Assembly (NCBI GenBank): GCA_035715725.1
Contig: DASTKT010000048.1
Span: 4,038 to 68,037 of the forward strand
Origin: JADGGV01 sp035715725
Lineage (GTDB): Bacteria; Gemmatimonadota; Gemmatimonadetes; Longimicrobiales; RSA9
Length of the DNA: 64,000 nucleotides
Direction of reading: 5' to 3'
The notes under the pieces were generated by a model, which searched no databases, was not told the DNA's origin, and saw nothing but the letters and a program-made list of their open reading frames with translations. The first letter of the stretch is position 1. Each line of letters opens with the position of its first letter. Made by a program: the position numbers and the translations under genes. Below, one piece after another: positions 23,203-33,228 of this stretch.

Positions 23203-24912
23203 ATGAGGAGATTGATCAGCCCGCTGGTCGTCGCGGTGGTGGCCGGCTGTGCCGTGGTACCGCAGCCCGCGGACCTGGTGCTGACGGGCGGCGTCGTATG
23301 GACGGGCGCGGTCGGGGCACCTACGGGGCAGGCGGTGGCGATCCGGAATGGTCGGATCGTGCGCGTCGGGACGGACGACGAGGTGCGGAGCTTCGTGGGC
23401 CCGGCGACCCGAGAGATCAAGCTGGGGGGCCGGCTGGTCGTTCCGGGCTTCATCGACGACCACACGCACTTCATCTCGGGCGGCTTCCAGCTCGGCAGCG
23501 TGGACCTGCGGGACGCGTCGTCGCCGCGGGAGTTCACGGCGCGCATCGCGCGCTTCGTGCGGCAGGCGCCGACGGGCCGGTGGGTCACGGGCGGCGATTG
23601 GGATCACGAGCGGTGGGCGGGCGGGGTGCTCCCTCGACACGAGTGGATCGACTCGGTGACGAAGGAGACCCCGGTGTTCGTGACCCGGCTGGACGGACAC
23701 ATGGGGCTGGCGAACCGCAAGGCGATGCAACTGGCGGGGATCACGAAGGCGACGAAGGACCCGGTCGGTGGCACGATCGTGCGGGATGCGAGGACGGGGG
23801 AGCCGACGGGGGTGCTGAAGGACGGCGCGATGGACCTGGTGACCACGCTCATCAAGGTGTCGAACGCCGAGTACGACGATGCGTTCCGGCGGGCGCAGGC
23901 GCATGCGCTGTCGCTGGGCGTGACGATGATCGAGGACATGGGCGGGAACGGCTGGGACGACTTCGAGACGTTCCGACGCGCGCGGGACTCGGGCGAGCTG
24001 AAGCTGCGGGTCTACTCGTTCGTGCCGCTGTCGTCGTGGGAGCGGCTGCGCGATTACGTGGCGCGGAACGGCACGGGCGACAGCCGGCTACGCTGGGGCG
24101 GGCTGAAGGGGTTCGTGGATGGGTCGCTGGGCTCGACGACCGCGTGGTTCTTCCAGCCGTTCACGGACGCGCCGAAGACGTCCGGGCTGATGGTGACGGA
24201 CACGGCGAAGATGCGGGAGTGGATCCTGGGCGCCGACAAGGCGCACCTGCACGTGGCGGTGCACGCGATCGGCGACCGCGCGAACGACTGGATCCTGAAC
24301 ACGTACGAGTGGGTGGCGGAGCAGAACGGGAAGCGGGATCGTCGCTTCCGCATCGAGCACGCGCAGCATCTGCTGCGCAACGACGTGGGGCGCTTCGCGC
24401 AACTGGGCGTGCTCCCGTCGATGCAACCGTACCACGCCATCGACGACGGCCGCTGGGCGGAGAAACGGATCGGTCCGGAGCGGATCAAGACGACGTACGC
24501 GTTCCGCAGCCTCCTGAAGGGCGGGGCGCGGCTCATGTTCGGGAGCGACTGGACGGTGGCGCCGCTGGATCCGCTGCTCGGGATCTACGCGGCGGTCACC
24601 CGGCGGACGCTGGACGGCCGCTACCCGACCGGCTGGCAGCCGCAGGAGAAGGTCACGGTGCAGGACGCGCTGCGGGCATACACCGCGAACAACGCGTACG
24701 GCGCGTTCATGGAGCGGGAGCTGGGGAGCCTGGAGCAAGGGAAACGGGCGGACCTGGTGGTGCTCTCGCAGAACATCCTGAAGATGGACCCGACGCGGAT
24801 CCCCGAGGCGCGGGTGGACTACACGGTGATCGGCGGCGAGATCGTGTACGTGCGCCCGCAGCAGGCGGGAGTGGGGCCGGCGAGCGGGCCGCTGGCGGTG
24901 GACGCGCACTGA
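23203..24912 (+). CDS. YtcJ-like amidohydrolase lipoprotein
   Basis: 569 residues from the ATG at 23203; the upstream frame is Arg-rich and not signal-like. The signal peptide ends in lipobox VAGC (Cys16). The amidohydrolase superfamily barrel carries the metal motif DDHTHF (His87, His89), HAIGDRAND with a metal His, RIEHAQHL and a C-terminal GSDW Asp. The layout fits the YtcJ/amidohydrolase-3 group, some of which hydrolyse N-substituted amides or exoenzyme substrates. It is probably tethered in the periplasm or outer membrane. A 20-bp hairpin closes the gene. Confidence 0.9.
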   Translation: MRRLISPLVVAVVAGCAVVPQPADLVLTGGVVWTGAVGAPTGQAVAIRNGRIVRVGTDDEVRSFVGPATREIKLGGRLVVPGFIDDHTHFISGGFQLGSVDLRDASSPREFTARIARFVRQAPTGRWVTGGDWDHERWAGGVLPRHEWIDSVTKETPVFVTRLDGHMGLANRKAMQLAGITKATKDPVGGTIVRDARTGEPTGVLKDGAMDLVTTLIKVSNAEYDDAFRRAQAHALSLGVTMIEDMGGNGWDDFETFRRARDSGELKLRVYSFVPLSSWERLRDYVARNGTGDSRLRWGGLKGFVDGSLGSTTAWFFQPFTDAPKTSGLMVTDTAKMREWILGADKAHLHVAVHAIGDRANDWILNTYEWVAEQNGKRDRRFRIEHAQHLLRNDVGRFAQLGVLPSMQPYHAIDDGRWAEKRIGPERIKTTYAFRSLLKGGARLMFGSDWTVAPLDPLLGIYAAVTRRTLDGRYPTGWQPQEKVTVQDALRAYTANNAYGAFMERELGSLEQGKRADLVVLSQNILKMDPTRIPEARVDYTVIGGEIVYVRPQQAGVGPASGPLAVDAH

Positions 24913-24930
24913 ACGGGCCGGTGACCAGTC

Positions 24931-24973
24931 GCAGAGCGCCCCGGCGGCCGTCACGGCCGCCGGGGCGCTCTGC
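24931..24973 (+). terminator. Very strong hairpin terminator
   Basis: A perfect 20-bp stem (24931-24950 with 24954-24973) and a 3-base TCA loop, 18 bases after the amidohydrolase stop. It has no T tract. It is the longest perfect stem seen in the window outside the 34-kb repeat and the 53.5-kb purine repeat. Confidence 0.8.
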
Positions 24974-25106
24974 ATCGGGCGACGTGAGGCGACGATCGGG
25001 CGGCCACGCGCGGTCGGCGTTACACACCCGGGGTGGACGACCCGGGCACCGGGGTCTAGCATCAGGGAGGAGCGGGCCGGAGCCGGCCTGCCGGAGGGAG
25101 GATTGG

Positions 25107-25577
25107 ATGGCGCTTCAGGTCGGGGATCTGGCCCCGGACTTCACGGCTTTCGTGCGACCGAACGAGCCGGTCAGCCTGCGAGACTTCGCGGGACAGCCGG
25201 TCGTGCTCCTGTTCTTTCCGCTGGCCTTCTCGTCCGTGTGCACGCAGGAGATCTGCGGGGTGGCGGAGGATTACGGGATCTACGAGCGGCTCGGGGCGCA
25301 GGTCCTCGGGATCAGCGTGGACTCGCCGTACGTGAACCAGAAGTTCGCGGAGGCCTGCCACGCGCCGTTCCCGGTGCTCTCGGACTTCAACCGGGAGGCG
25401 ACGGCGGCGTACGGGGTGCTGCGCGACGAGCTGAACGGGTTGCGGGGCGTGTCGGAGCGCGCGGCGTTCGTGGTCGGCCGGGATGGCCGGATCGCGTACT
25501 CGTGGGTGTCGGCGGACCCGGAGCTGCTGCCGCGGTTCCGGGAGATCCAGCAGGCGCTGCGGCGGGTGGACGGCTGA
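25107..25577 (+). CDS. Peroxiredoxin (AhpC/TSA family, AhpE-like)
   Basis: 156 residues. It reduces peroxides with a peroxidatic cysteine: Cys45 in PLAFSSVC, which fits the PxxxT/SxxC active site. A second Cys50 lies five residues on, and no C-terminal resolving Cys is evident, so an atypical or one-Cys mechanism like AhpE is likely. GDLAPDF at the N terminus and the WVSADPELLP tail are family-like. GGAGGGAGGA precedes the ATG closely. Convergent with fadI, 16 bases apart. Confidence 0.92.
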   Translation: MALQVGDLAPDFTAFVRPNEPVSLRDFAGQPVVLLFFPLAFSSVCTQEICGVAEDYGIYERLGAQVLGISVDSPYVNQKFAEACHAPFPVLSDFNREATAAYGVLRDELNGLRGVSERAAFVVGRDGRIAYSWVSADPELLPRFREIQQALRRVDG

Positions 25578-25593
25578 TGCGGCGCGACCGCGG

Positions 25594-26892
25594 CTACTCG
25601 CGCTCGACGACCATGGCGAAGCCCATGGCGCCGGCGGCGCAGACGGTGATGAGGCCGAGGTTGCCGCCGGTGCGCTCGAGTTCGCGGAGCAGCGTCATGG
25701 TGAGGCGGCCGCCGGTGGCGCCGAACGGGTGGCCGATGGCGATGCTTCCGCCCATGACGTTGATCCGGTTCTCGTCCGGGATGCCGACGCGGCGGTCCCG
25801 GCCGAGCTTCTCGCGGGCGAACGCGTCGGAGTCGAGGGCCTGGAGGTTGGAGAGGACCTGGGCGGCGAAGGCCTCGTGCATCTCCATGAGGTCGATGTCG
25901 TCCATGGAGACGCCGGCGCGGTCGAGGGCGACGGGCGCGGCGTAGGCGGGTCCCTGGAGGAGCTGGTCGGCCGGCGAGAGGGCGGAGTAGGCCCAGCTCC
26001 GGATGTAGCCGGCCGGGCGGCGTCCCTCGGCTTTCGCGCGCTCCTCGCTCATGAGCAGGACAGCGGAGGCGCCGTCGGTGAGCGGGGAGGCGTTGCCGGC
26101 CGTGACGCTGCCGTAGCGCTTGTCGAAGACCGGCGGGAGCGACGCGAGCTTCTCGAGGCTGGTGTCGGCGCGGATGCCGTTGTCGCTGGTGAGGACCTGG
26201 GCGTAGTCGGGCGGGACGAAGACCGGGACGATCTCGCGGGTCAGCCGGCCGTCCTCGGTGCCCTGCCAGGCGCGACGGTGGGAGCGGAGCGCCCACATGT
26301 CCTGGGCCTGGCGCGGGATGTGGTTCTCCTTGGCCATGCGCTCCGCGCTCTGCCCCATGGACTCGCCGGTGGTCGGCTCGGCGATGGCGGGCGTGAGCGG
26401 CGCGAGGTCCTTCGGTCGGATCGCGGCGAAGGCGCCGACGCGCGCGCCGGCCGATCTGGCGCGGGACGCCGCGACCAACGCGTTGCGCATCTTCCGGGAG
26501 AAGAGGATCGGGATGTCGGAGAGCACCTCGGCGCCGCCCGCGACGACGGTGTCGGCGTAGCCGAGGGCGATGGTCTCGGCGGCCGAGGTGATGGCCTGAT
26601 TGGCGGAGGCGCAGGCGCGGGCGACGGAGAACGCCGGGACGCTGGGCGGGAGCCCGGCGCCGAGCGTGACCTCGCGCGCGATGTTCGGCGCCGTGACAGA
26701 GGGCACGACGGTACCGTAGACGAGCTGGTCGATCGCGTGGGGATCGAGCTCGGCCCGGTCGAGCAGCTCGCGCACGGCGATGGTGCCGAGCTGGATGGCG
26801 GTCATGTCCTTGAAGGCGGTGCCCGACCTGGCGAAGGGGGTGCGGACCCCCTCCACGATGGCGACGCGCCGCCCGCCATATCCGTGAGCCAT
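25594..26892 (-). CDS. fadI: Acetyl-CoA C-acyltransferase (thiolase)
   Basis: 432 residues. It cleaves 3-ketoacyl-CoA in fatty acid beta-oxidation. Nucleophilic Cys94 lies in SVARACASANQA, His388 in GHPFGATGG and Cys418 in TVCAAGAMG, where CGGG-like glycines are partly replaced by Ala. Start RRVAIVEGVRTPFARSGTAF and long internal loop fit the FadI (trifunctional beta-subunit) branch better than FadA. No fadJ-type partner adjoins; the gene lies 97 bases after sufU and may be a separate unit. Confidence 0.88.
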   Translation of the reverse strand: MAHGYGGRRVAIVEGVRTPFARSGTAFKDMTAIQLGTIAVRELLDRAELDPHAIDQLVYGTVVPSVTAPNIAREVTLGAGLPPSVPAFSVARACASANQAITSAAETIALGYADTVVAGGAEVLSDIPILFSRKMRNALVAASRARSAGARVGAFAAIRPKDLAPLTPAIAEPTTGESMGQSAERMAKENHIPRQAQDMWALRSHRRAWQGTEDGRLTREIVPVFVPPDYAQVLTSDNGIRADTSLEKLASLPPVFDKRYGSVTAGNASPLTDGASAVLLMSEERAKAEGRRPAGYIRSWAYSALSPADQLLQGPAYAAPVALDRAGVSMDDIDLMEMHEAFAAQVLSNLQALDSDAFAREKLGRDRRVGIPDENRINVMGGSIAIGHPFGATGGRLTMTLLRELERTGGNLGLITVCAAGAMGFAMVVERE

Positions 26893-26989
26893 GGAGCCTC
26901 CCGAAGCCGCGATTGCCGAGGTGATCTAGGCCCCGGGGCGGGCCGGCGCAATCGGAGAACCCCCTACCGCAGCCGCGGAGCGACCGGAG

Positions 26990-27457
26990 CTACGCACCAT
27001 TCCCCTCCTCCGCCAGCTTCCGGAGCCCCTCCTCGAGAGCGTTCCAGCCGAGCAGCGCGCACTTGATGCGGACCGGATAGGCGGCCACGCCGGCGAGGGC
27101 GCGGAGGTCGCCGAGCTGCTTGTCGCGGGCGGCGCCGGCGTCGCCGTGCATCATCTCCTTGAAGCGGCCGGTAAGCGCGAGCGCGTCCGCCCTCGACTTC
27201 CCGACGAGCAGGTCGGCCATCATGGAGAGGGAGGCCTGCGAGATGGAGCAGCCGGTGCCCTGGAAGCGGGCGTCCGCGACGACATCGTCGACGACGCGGA
27301 GCTGGAGGCGCACCTCGTCGCCACAGCTCGTGTTCATCATGTGGATGTCGACGTCGGGATCGTCGATCCGGCCCTGGCGCCGAGGGCGCTTGTAGTGCTC
27401 GAGGATCAGCTCCTGGTAGAGCGAGGCGAGCTGCGGCGTCGGCCGGTCGTCGGTCAC
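26990..27457 (-). CDS. sufU: SUF system Fe-S/zinc sulfurtransfer protein
   Basis: 155 residues from a GTG whose GTGA overlaps the sufS stop. SufU accepts sulfur from the SufS persulfide. Cys45 with Asp47 (SCGDE), Cys70 (GTGCSISQAS) and Cys133 (KCALLGW) are all present, the zinc and sulfur ligand set of SufU. The 18-residue insert that distinguishes SufU from IscU is present (GRFKEMMHGDAG). Last cistron of the suf operon. Confidence 0.92.
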   Translation of the reverse strand: MTDDRPTPQLASLYQELILEHYKRPRRQGRIDDPDVDIHMMNTSCGDEVRLQLRVVDDVVADARFQGTGCSISQASLSMMADLLVGKSRADALALTGRFKEMMHGDAGAARDKQLGDLRALAGVAAYPVRIKCALLGWNALEEGLRKLAEEGNGA

Positions 27458-28698
27458 GCGAAGATCCTCCCGGCCGCCTCGAGCCCGAGGGCGAGGCGGT
27501 CGATCTCCTCGAAGGTCGTATAGGCGAAGCAGGACGCGCGGGCCGTGGCGGGGACGCCGAGGCGCCGCATCAGCGGCTGCGCGCAATGGTGCCCCGCGCG
27601 GATGGCGATACCCTCGGCATCGAGGATGGTTGCGATGTCGTGCGGGTGGACGCCGTCGAGCGCGAGCGAGAAGACGGCGGTCCGCCCCTCCGGAGAGCGG
27701 GGGCCGAGGATGCGGAGCCCGGGCACGTCGAGGAGGCGGTCGAAGACGTAGCGGGCGAGGGCGTCCTCGTGGGCCTGCACGGCGTCACGGCCGACGGCGT
27801 CCCAGAAATCGAGGGCGGCGGCGAGCCCGACGGCGCCGGGCACGTCCGGGGTGCCGGCCTCGAACTTGTGCGGCAGCTCGGCCCACGTGGAGTGCTCGAG
27901 CTCGACGCGGGCGATCATCTCGCCGCCGCCCTGGTACGGCGGCATGGCCTCGAGCAGCTCGCGGCGGCCCCAGAGCGCGCCGATCCCCATGGGCCCGCCG
28001 ACCTTGTGGCCGGAGAACGCGTAGAAATCGCAGCCGAGGGCCTGCACGTCGACGGGGAGGTGCGCGGCGCCCTGGGCGCCGTCGACCAGGACGAGCGCGC
28101 CGGCGGCGTGGGCGCGATCGGCGATCTCGCGCACCGGGTTGATCGTGCCGAGGGCATTCGACGCATGGCCGACGGCGACGATGCGCGTCCGGTCGGTGAG
28201 GAGCTCGTCGAGCTGATCGAGGCGGAGCCGGCCCTCGTCGTCGATGTCGACGGAGCGGAGCACCGCGCCGGTGCGCTGGGCGACGAGCTGCCAGGGCACC
28301 AGGTTCGAATGGTGCTCGAGGATGGTGACGAGGATCTCGTCGCCGGGGCGCAGGTTGGCGCCGCCCCAGCTCGCGGCCACGAGGTTGATCGCCTCGGTCG
28401 TGCCGCGGACCCAGACGACATCGGCGGCGGACGGCGCGTTCAGGAAGCGCGCGACGGCGGCGCGGGCGGCCTCGTAGGCGTCCGTCGCGCGGCGCGCGAG
28501 CTCGTAGAGGCCGCGATGGACGTTCGCGTTGTCGCGCTCGTAGAAGGTGCGGAGCGCGTCGAGCACGGCGCGCGGGCGTTGCGCGGTGGCGGCGCTGTCG
28601 AGGTAGACGAGCGGGCGCCCGTTGACGTCCTGCGCGAGCGCCGGGAACTCCTTGCGCAGGGCGGCGAGATCGAGGCCGGGATGTGTGACGGTCGCCAT
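27454..28698 (-). CDS. sufS: Cysteine desulfurase, SUF type
   Basis: 414 residues from the ATG at 28698 (GGGG 6 bases upstream; a GTG at 28710 is possible). A PLP enzyme that abstracts sulfur from L-cysteine. PLP Lys232 lies in SGHKVGGP and catalytic Cys372 in RAGHHCAQP. The short loop around the Cys is group II, matching SufS. RASCFAYTT near the C terminus is a family signature. It overlaps sufU by 4 bases and follows the Rieske gene by 51. Confidence 0.95.
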   Translation of the reverse strand: MATVTHPGLDLAALRKEFPALAQDVNGRPLVYLDSAATAQRPRAVLDALRTFYERDNANVHRGLYELARRATDAYEAARAAVARFLNAPSAADVVWVRGTTEAINLVAASWGGANLRPGDEILVTILEHHSNLVPWQLVAQRTGAVLRSVDIDDEGRLRLDQLDELLTDRTRIVAVGHASNALGTINPVREIADRAHAAGALVLVDGAQGAAHLPVDVQALGCDFYAFSGHKVGGPMGIGALWGRRELLEAMPPYQGGGEMIARVELEHSTWAELPHKFEAGTPDVPGAVGLAAALDFWDAVGRDAVQAHEDALARYVFDRLLDVPGLRILGPRSPEGRTAVFSLALDGVHPHDIATILDAEGIAIRAGHHCAQPLMRRLGVPATARASCFAYTTFEEIDRLALGLEAAGRIFA

Positions 28699-28749
28699 AG
28701 AGAACCCCACAAGCGGAATGCCGGCGCGCGGGGCGCCGGGCCGAACATA

Positions 28750-29061
28750 CTACACCGAGACGAAGATCACGCCCCCCTCGACCTTCACCTCGTAGGCGCG
28801 GACGGGGCGGATGGCGGGGAGCGAGAGGGCGCGGCCGGTCCGGACATCGAAGCGGGCGCCGTGCCAGGCGCACTCGAGCCGGGCGTCATCGAGCTCGCCG
28901 GCGGAGAGCGGGAAGTCCTGGTGCGAGCAGTTGTCGCGCAGCGCGTAGATCTCGCCGTCGACGTTGGCGAGACAGATGCGCTCGTCGCCGATCTCGACAC
29001 CGAGGAGCGTGCCGGGGGCGACGTCGTCGAGCGACGCCACCCGGATCCACTCGTCGGCCAC
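28750..29061 (-). CDS. Rieske 2Fe-2S ferredoxin-like protein in the suf operon
   Basis: 103 residues from a GTG, 1 base after the sufD stop. The Rieske cluster ligands are Cys45 and His47 (NCSHQDFPL), then Cys64 and His67 (CAWHGARF). It resembles the ferredoxin subunits of non-heme dioxygenases, but no oxygenase is nearby. Rieske genes inside suf operons are common in Actinobacteria and related phyla; it may carry electrons for cluster assembly. Confidence 0.92.
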   Translation of the reverse strand: MADEWIRVASLDDVAPGTLLGVEIGDERICLANVDGEIYALRDNCSHQDFPLSAGELDDARLECAWHGARFDVRTGRALSLPAIRPVRAYEVKVEGGVIFVSV

Positions 29062-29062
29062 G

Positions 29063-30385
29063 TTACCGGATCTTCCGCTCGATCGCCGTCCGGAGCTCGT
29101 CGACGACGGAGGGGAGCGGCAGCCGGTCCAGCACCTCGCCGAAGAAGCCGAAGACGACGAGCCGTTCCGCGACGGCGCGCGGGATGCCCCGGCTCATGAT
29201 GTAGAAGAGCTCCTCGTCGTCGAGGTGCCCCACGGTGGAGGCGTGGGAGCAGCGGACGTCGTCGGCCTCGATCTCGAGGTTGGGGAGCGACGTCGCCTCG
29301 GCCCGCTCGGAGAGCAGGAGGTTGCGGTTCGTCTGGTACGCGTCGGTGCGCTGGGCCTTGGGGAAGACCTTGATGATGCCCCGGAAGACGGTGCGCGCCT
29401 TGTCGTAGAGTGCGCCCTTGTAGAGCAGGTCGCTGGACGCGTGCGGGACCGTGTGGTCCTGGCGCGTGTTCATGTCGAAGTGCTGGTCGCCGTTGGCGAA
29501 GTACAGCCCGAGCATGTCGCTGCGGGCGCCGGGGCCGACGAGCGCCGCGGCGTGGTCGACGCGGGCGACGGAGGCGCCGAGGTTGACGACCATGGTGTCG
29601 AGCGCGGCGTCGCGGCCGGCGATCGTGCGCTGCGTGGAGACGTGGCGCACGCCCCCGCCCCAGCGCTGGAGCGCGACGTAATGGAGCTGCGCGGCGTTGC
29701 CGGCGTAGAGCTCGACGGCGCCGATGGAGAGCGTGGGCCGGTCGAAGTCCGGCGAGGCGAACTCCTCGACGACGGCGACGCGACTTCCCTCCTCGGCGAC
29801 GACGAGCGTGCGCGGCAGCACTGCGACGCCGGGCTCATCGATCCAGCGGAGGATGCGGATCGGCTTCTCGATGCGGACGCCGCGCGGGACGTACAGGAAG
29901 ACGCCGGCCTGCCAGAACGCGGCGTTGAGCGCGGCGAACTTGCCCGCGGCGGCGGGGAGCGCGCGGCCGGCGAGGTTGGGCTCGACGAGCGCCTCGTGGT
30001 CGCGGGCCGCGGCGCGCAGGTCGGCGAGGATCACGCCCTGGCGGCGGAGCTCGTCGTCGATCTCGACGAGGACAATGGACGGGCCGACCTGGAGCGCGCG
30101 GCCGGCGTGCTCCTTCCCCTCGATGCTTTCGAGCGCGGCCGGCGGGAGCTGCGCGCCGGGCTTCGGCTCGGCCAGCGCGACGGCGTCGAGCTTGAGGAGC
30201 CGGACGTCGGTGTAGCGCCACTCCTCCATCCGGGTGGATGGGAGGGGGAGGTCCTCGAACGTATGCCAGGCCTCGAAGCGGCGCGCGCGCAGCCAGAGGG
30301 CGTCGCCCTCGGCAAGCTGCTCGAGCGCGTCGCGCGTGAAGGCGGCGCCGGTGCGCTCCGCCGCGGCCAGTGTCGCCTCAGCCAA
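29063..30385 (-). CDS. sufD: Fe-S cluster assembly protein SufD
   Basis: 440 residues from a TTG whose start overlaps the sufB stop by 8 bases; GGAGGGGAG precedes it, which decides the start. SufD pairs with SufB and SufC in the SufBC2D scaffold. Family features are MEEWRYTDV at the N terminus, the beta-helix core, and the C-terminal CSHASTVGHLDDEELFYIMSRG with the conserved Cys and His-like residues. No metal-binding motif is required beyond this. Cytosolic. Confidence 0.93.
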   Translation of the reverse strand: MAEATLAAAERTGAAFTRDALEQLAEGDALWLRARRFEAWHTFEDLPLPSTRMEEWRYTDVRLLKLDAVALAEPKPGAQLPPAALESIEGKEHAGRALQVGPSIVLVEIDDELRRQGVILADLRAAARDHEALVEPNLAGRALPAAAGKFAALNAAFWQAGVFLYVPRGVRIEKPIRILRWIDEPGVAVLPRTLVVAEEGSRVAVVEEFASPDFDRPTLSIGAVELYAGNAAQLHYVALQRWGGGVRHVSTQRTIAGRDAALDTMVVNLGASVARVDHAAALVGPGARSDMLGLYFANGDQHFDMNTRQDHTVPHASSDLLYKGALYDKARTVFRGIIKVFPKAQRTDAYQTNRNLLLSERAEATSLPNLEIEADDVRCSHASTVGHLDDEELFYIMSRGIPRAVAERLVVFGFFGEVLDRLPLPSVVDELRTAIERKIR

Positions 30386-31793
30386 CGCTCCCCTCCATCT
30401 CCAGCTCGATGAGTCGGTTGAGCTCCACGGCGTACTCGAGCGGGAGCTGCTTGGCGATGGGCTCGATGAAGCCCCGGACGATCATGGCGCTGGCCTCCTC
30501 CTCGGAAAGGCCGCGGCTCATGAGGTAGAAGAGCTGCTCCTCGCCGATCTTCGAGACCGTGGCCTCGTGGCCGACGTTGGCGCTGTTCTCCTCGATCTCG
30601 ATGTAGGGGAACGTGTCGGTCCGGGACGTATCGGTGAGCAGGAGCGCGTCACACTCGACGTTGGACCGCGCGTTCTTCGCGCCGTCGTAGACCTTGCAGA
30701 GCCCCCGGTAGGAAGCGCGGCCGGTCCCGTTGGAGATCGACTTCGAGATGATCTGCGACGTCGTGTTCGGCGCGGCGTGCACGACCTTGCCGCCGGTGTC
30801 CTGGTGCTGCCCGTTGCCGGCGAAGGCGATGGAGAGGATCGAGCCGTGCGCGCCCTCGCCGACGAGGTAGCAGGACGGGTACTTCATGGTGAGCTTCGAG
30901 CCCAGGTTCCCGTCGAGCCACTCCATCTTGCCGTCCTCGTGAACGAGCGCCCGCTGCGTCACGAGGTTGTACATGTTGTGGGACCAGTTCTGGATCGTGG
31001 TGTAGCGGAAGTGCGCGCCCCGCTTCACGACGATCTCGATGACGCCGGAGTGGAACGACTCCGTCGAGTAGACGGGCGCGGTACACCCCTCGATGTAGTG
31101 GGCGCGCGAGCCCTCGTCGGCGATGATGAGGGTGCGCTCGAACTGGCCCATCTTCTCCTGGTTGACGCGGAAGTAGGCCTGCAGCGGCGTCTCGATCTCC
31201 ACGCCCGGCGGGATGTAGACGAAGGAGCCGCCGGACCAGACGGCGGAGTTCAGCGCGGCGAACTTGTTGTCCGCAGGCGGCACGACGGTGCCGAAGTACT
31301 CGCGGAACAGGTCCGGGTACTTCCGCAGCCCGTCCTCGATCGACTCGAAGATGATCCCCTTGTCCTCCCACTCCTTCTTCAGCGAGTGGTAGACCATCTC
31401 CGACTCGTACTGCGCGCCGACGCCGGCGAGCACCTTCCGCTCGGCCTCGGGGATGCCGAGCTTCTCGAACGTGCGCTTGATCTCCTCGGGCACGTCCTCC
31501 CAGGAGCGCTCCATCTTCTCCTGCGGGCGGACGTAGTAGTAGATCTCGTCGAGGACCGCTTCGAGCTGCGAGAGATCGCCGCCCCACGCGGGCATCGGCT
31601 TCGAGAGGTAGACCTCCAGCGCCTTCAGCCGGAACTTCAGCATCCACTCGGGCTCGCCCTTGTGGGCCGAGATCTGCCGGACGATCTCCTCGTCCAGCCC
31701 CGGCCGGGCCCTGAACACCGGCTGCCCCTCGGTGACGAAGCCGTACTTGTACTCGTCGAGACCGAGGTTCGAGGCGGTTTCGTTATATGGCAT
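30378..31793 (-). CDS. sufB: Fe-S cluster assembly protein SufB
   Basis: 471 residues, the usual SufB length, from the ATG at 31793 with GAGG just upstream; in-frame upstream codons give a non-family leader. SufB is the scaffold that accepts sulfur and iron. Seen are NLGLDEYKYGFV, SAVWSGGSFVYIPPGV, the core cysteine in the YIEGCTAP segment (sulfur entry) and the C-terminal ANVGHEATVSKIGEEQLFYL. It is separated from sufC by 293 bases, a gap with GC-rich palindromes but no gene. Confidence 0.96.
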   Translation of the reverse strand: MPYNETASNLGLDEYKYGFVTEGQPVFRARPGLDEEIVRQISAHKGEPEWMLKFRLKALEVYLSKPMPAWGGDLSQLEAVLDEIYYYVRPQEKMERSWEDVPEEIKRTFEKLGIPEAERKVLAGVGAQYESEMVYHSLKKEWEDKGIIFESIEDGLRKYPDLFREYFGTVVPPADNKFAALNSAVWSGGSFVYIPPGVEIETPLQAYFRVNQEKMGQFERTLIIADEGSRAHYIEGCTAPVYSTESFHSGVIEIVVKRGAHFRYTTIQNWSHNMYNLVTQRALVHEDGKMEWLDGNLGSKLTMKYPSCYLVGEGAHGSILSIAFAGNGQHQDTGGKVVHAAPNTTSQIISKSISNGTGRASYRGLCKVYDGAKNARSNVECDALLLTDTSRTDTFPYIEIEENSANVGHEATVSKIGEEQLFYLMSRGLSEEEASAMIVRGFIEPIAKQLPLEYAVELNRLIELEMEGSVG

Positions 31794-32086
31794 ATCCTCA
31801 GTTCCTCCGGCGCGGCGGCGGCGTGCGGTCCGCACGCTCGCTGCGCTCGCTATCGCGGCGCCGCCCGCCGCGTGATCGGCACGCTCGTCCGGCCCACGGC
31901 CGCGGCGCTGCGCGCCGCGAGGAGCCTCGATCGTGCTGGGCGAGAACGGCGGCGGACCGCCGCTCCCGGGATTCTCCACTCCCTCGTTTCACCCGCTGAT
32001 ACTGCCGTGATACCCCGTCCACGCGATCCCACCCACTCCCGTCGCGGCCGGTATCGTGCCGGCGAGCGCCGGGCACGGCCGCCGCG
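31794..32086. other. Intergenic gap between sufB and sufC
   Basis: 293 bases inside the suf operon. It holds many short GC-rich palindromes (for example around GCGGTCCGCACGC and GGCGCTGCGCGCC), and its words resemble those in the 34.1-34.5 kb repeat. No ORF or promoter is convincing. It may attenuate or process the transcript, but that is a guess. Confidence 0.4.
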
Positions 32087-32854
<768 letters not shown>

Positions 32855-32911
32855 TTGGATCCCTTCCCGTGAACCGCCCGCGTGCCGTGCTCCGCCGCGG
32901 GGCGGGCGAAC

Positions 32912-32930
32912 AAGAATGATTCTCGATATC
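32912..32930 (-). promoter_or_regulatory. Fur-box-like operator over the suf transcription start
   Basis: The minus strand at 32930-32912 matches the 19-bp Fur consensus GATAATGATAATCATTATC at 14 positions and overlaps the expected transcription start. Repression of suf by an iron-loaded Fur-type regulator would make sense. Binding is not shown. Confidence 0.5.
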
Positions 32931-32935
32931 AAAGA

Positions 32936-32964
32936 AACGTACCGCCCGCGAGAGACAGTGTCAA
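32936..32964 (-). promoter_or_regulatory. sigma70-type promoter of the suf operon
   Basis: On the minus strand: TTGACA (32964-32959), a spacer of exactly 17 bases, then TACGTT (32941-32936). The -35 box is perfect and the -10 has the key T-A and final T. Transcription would start near 32929, giving a leader of about 75 bases before sufC. Confidence 0.75.
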
Positions 32965-33228
32965 GAGTCGAAAAATGGCGTGGTTACGGGATCTTTAGGG
33001 GGTTCGGGCGGGGTAGGAAAGGGGGGCGGGAGAGAGGGGCGGCGGGAACGGTTTCGTTGCCGCGGGCGGGGCGGCGGGGGCAGGTTGGGGTCCCTCGCGC
33101 CGGAGCCCAGGCGTCGGCGGGAGTGGCCCTTCCGGGGGCCGCCGGACGCGGGCGGCGGGTCCTTCAGGCGACAGTGCACGAGCCCGTGGTGGGCGTCCCG
33201 GCGGGCGGCACCTGAAACGGAGTCCCGA
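32965..33228. other. Intergenic region upstream of the patatin gene
   Basis: 264 bases. The plus strand has long purine-rich G runs (about 33000-33080). No ORF with a ribosome site and no clear promoter for the patatin gene. The suf promoter elements abut it on the left. Confidence 0.5.
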
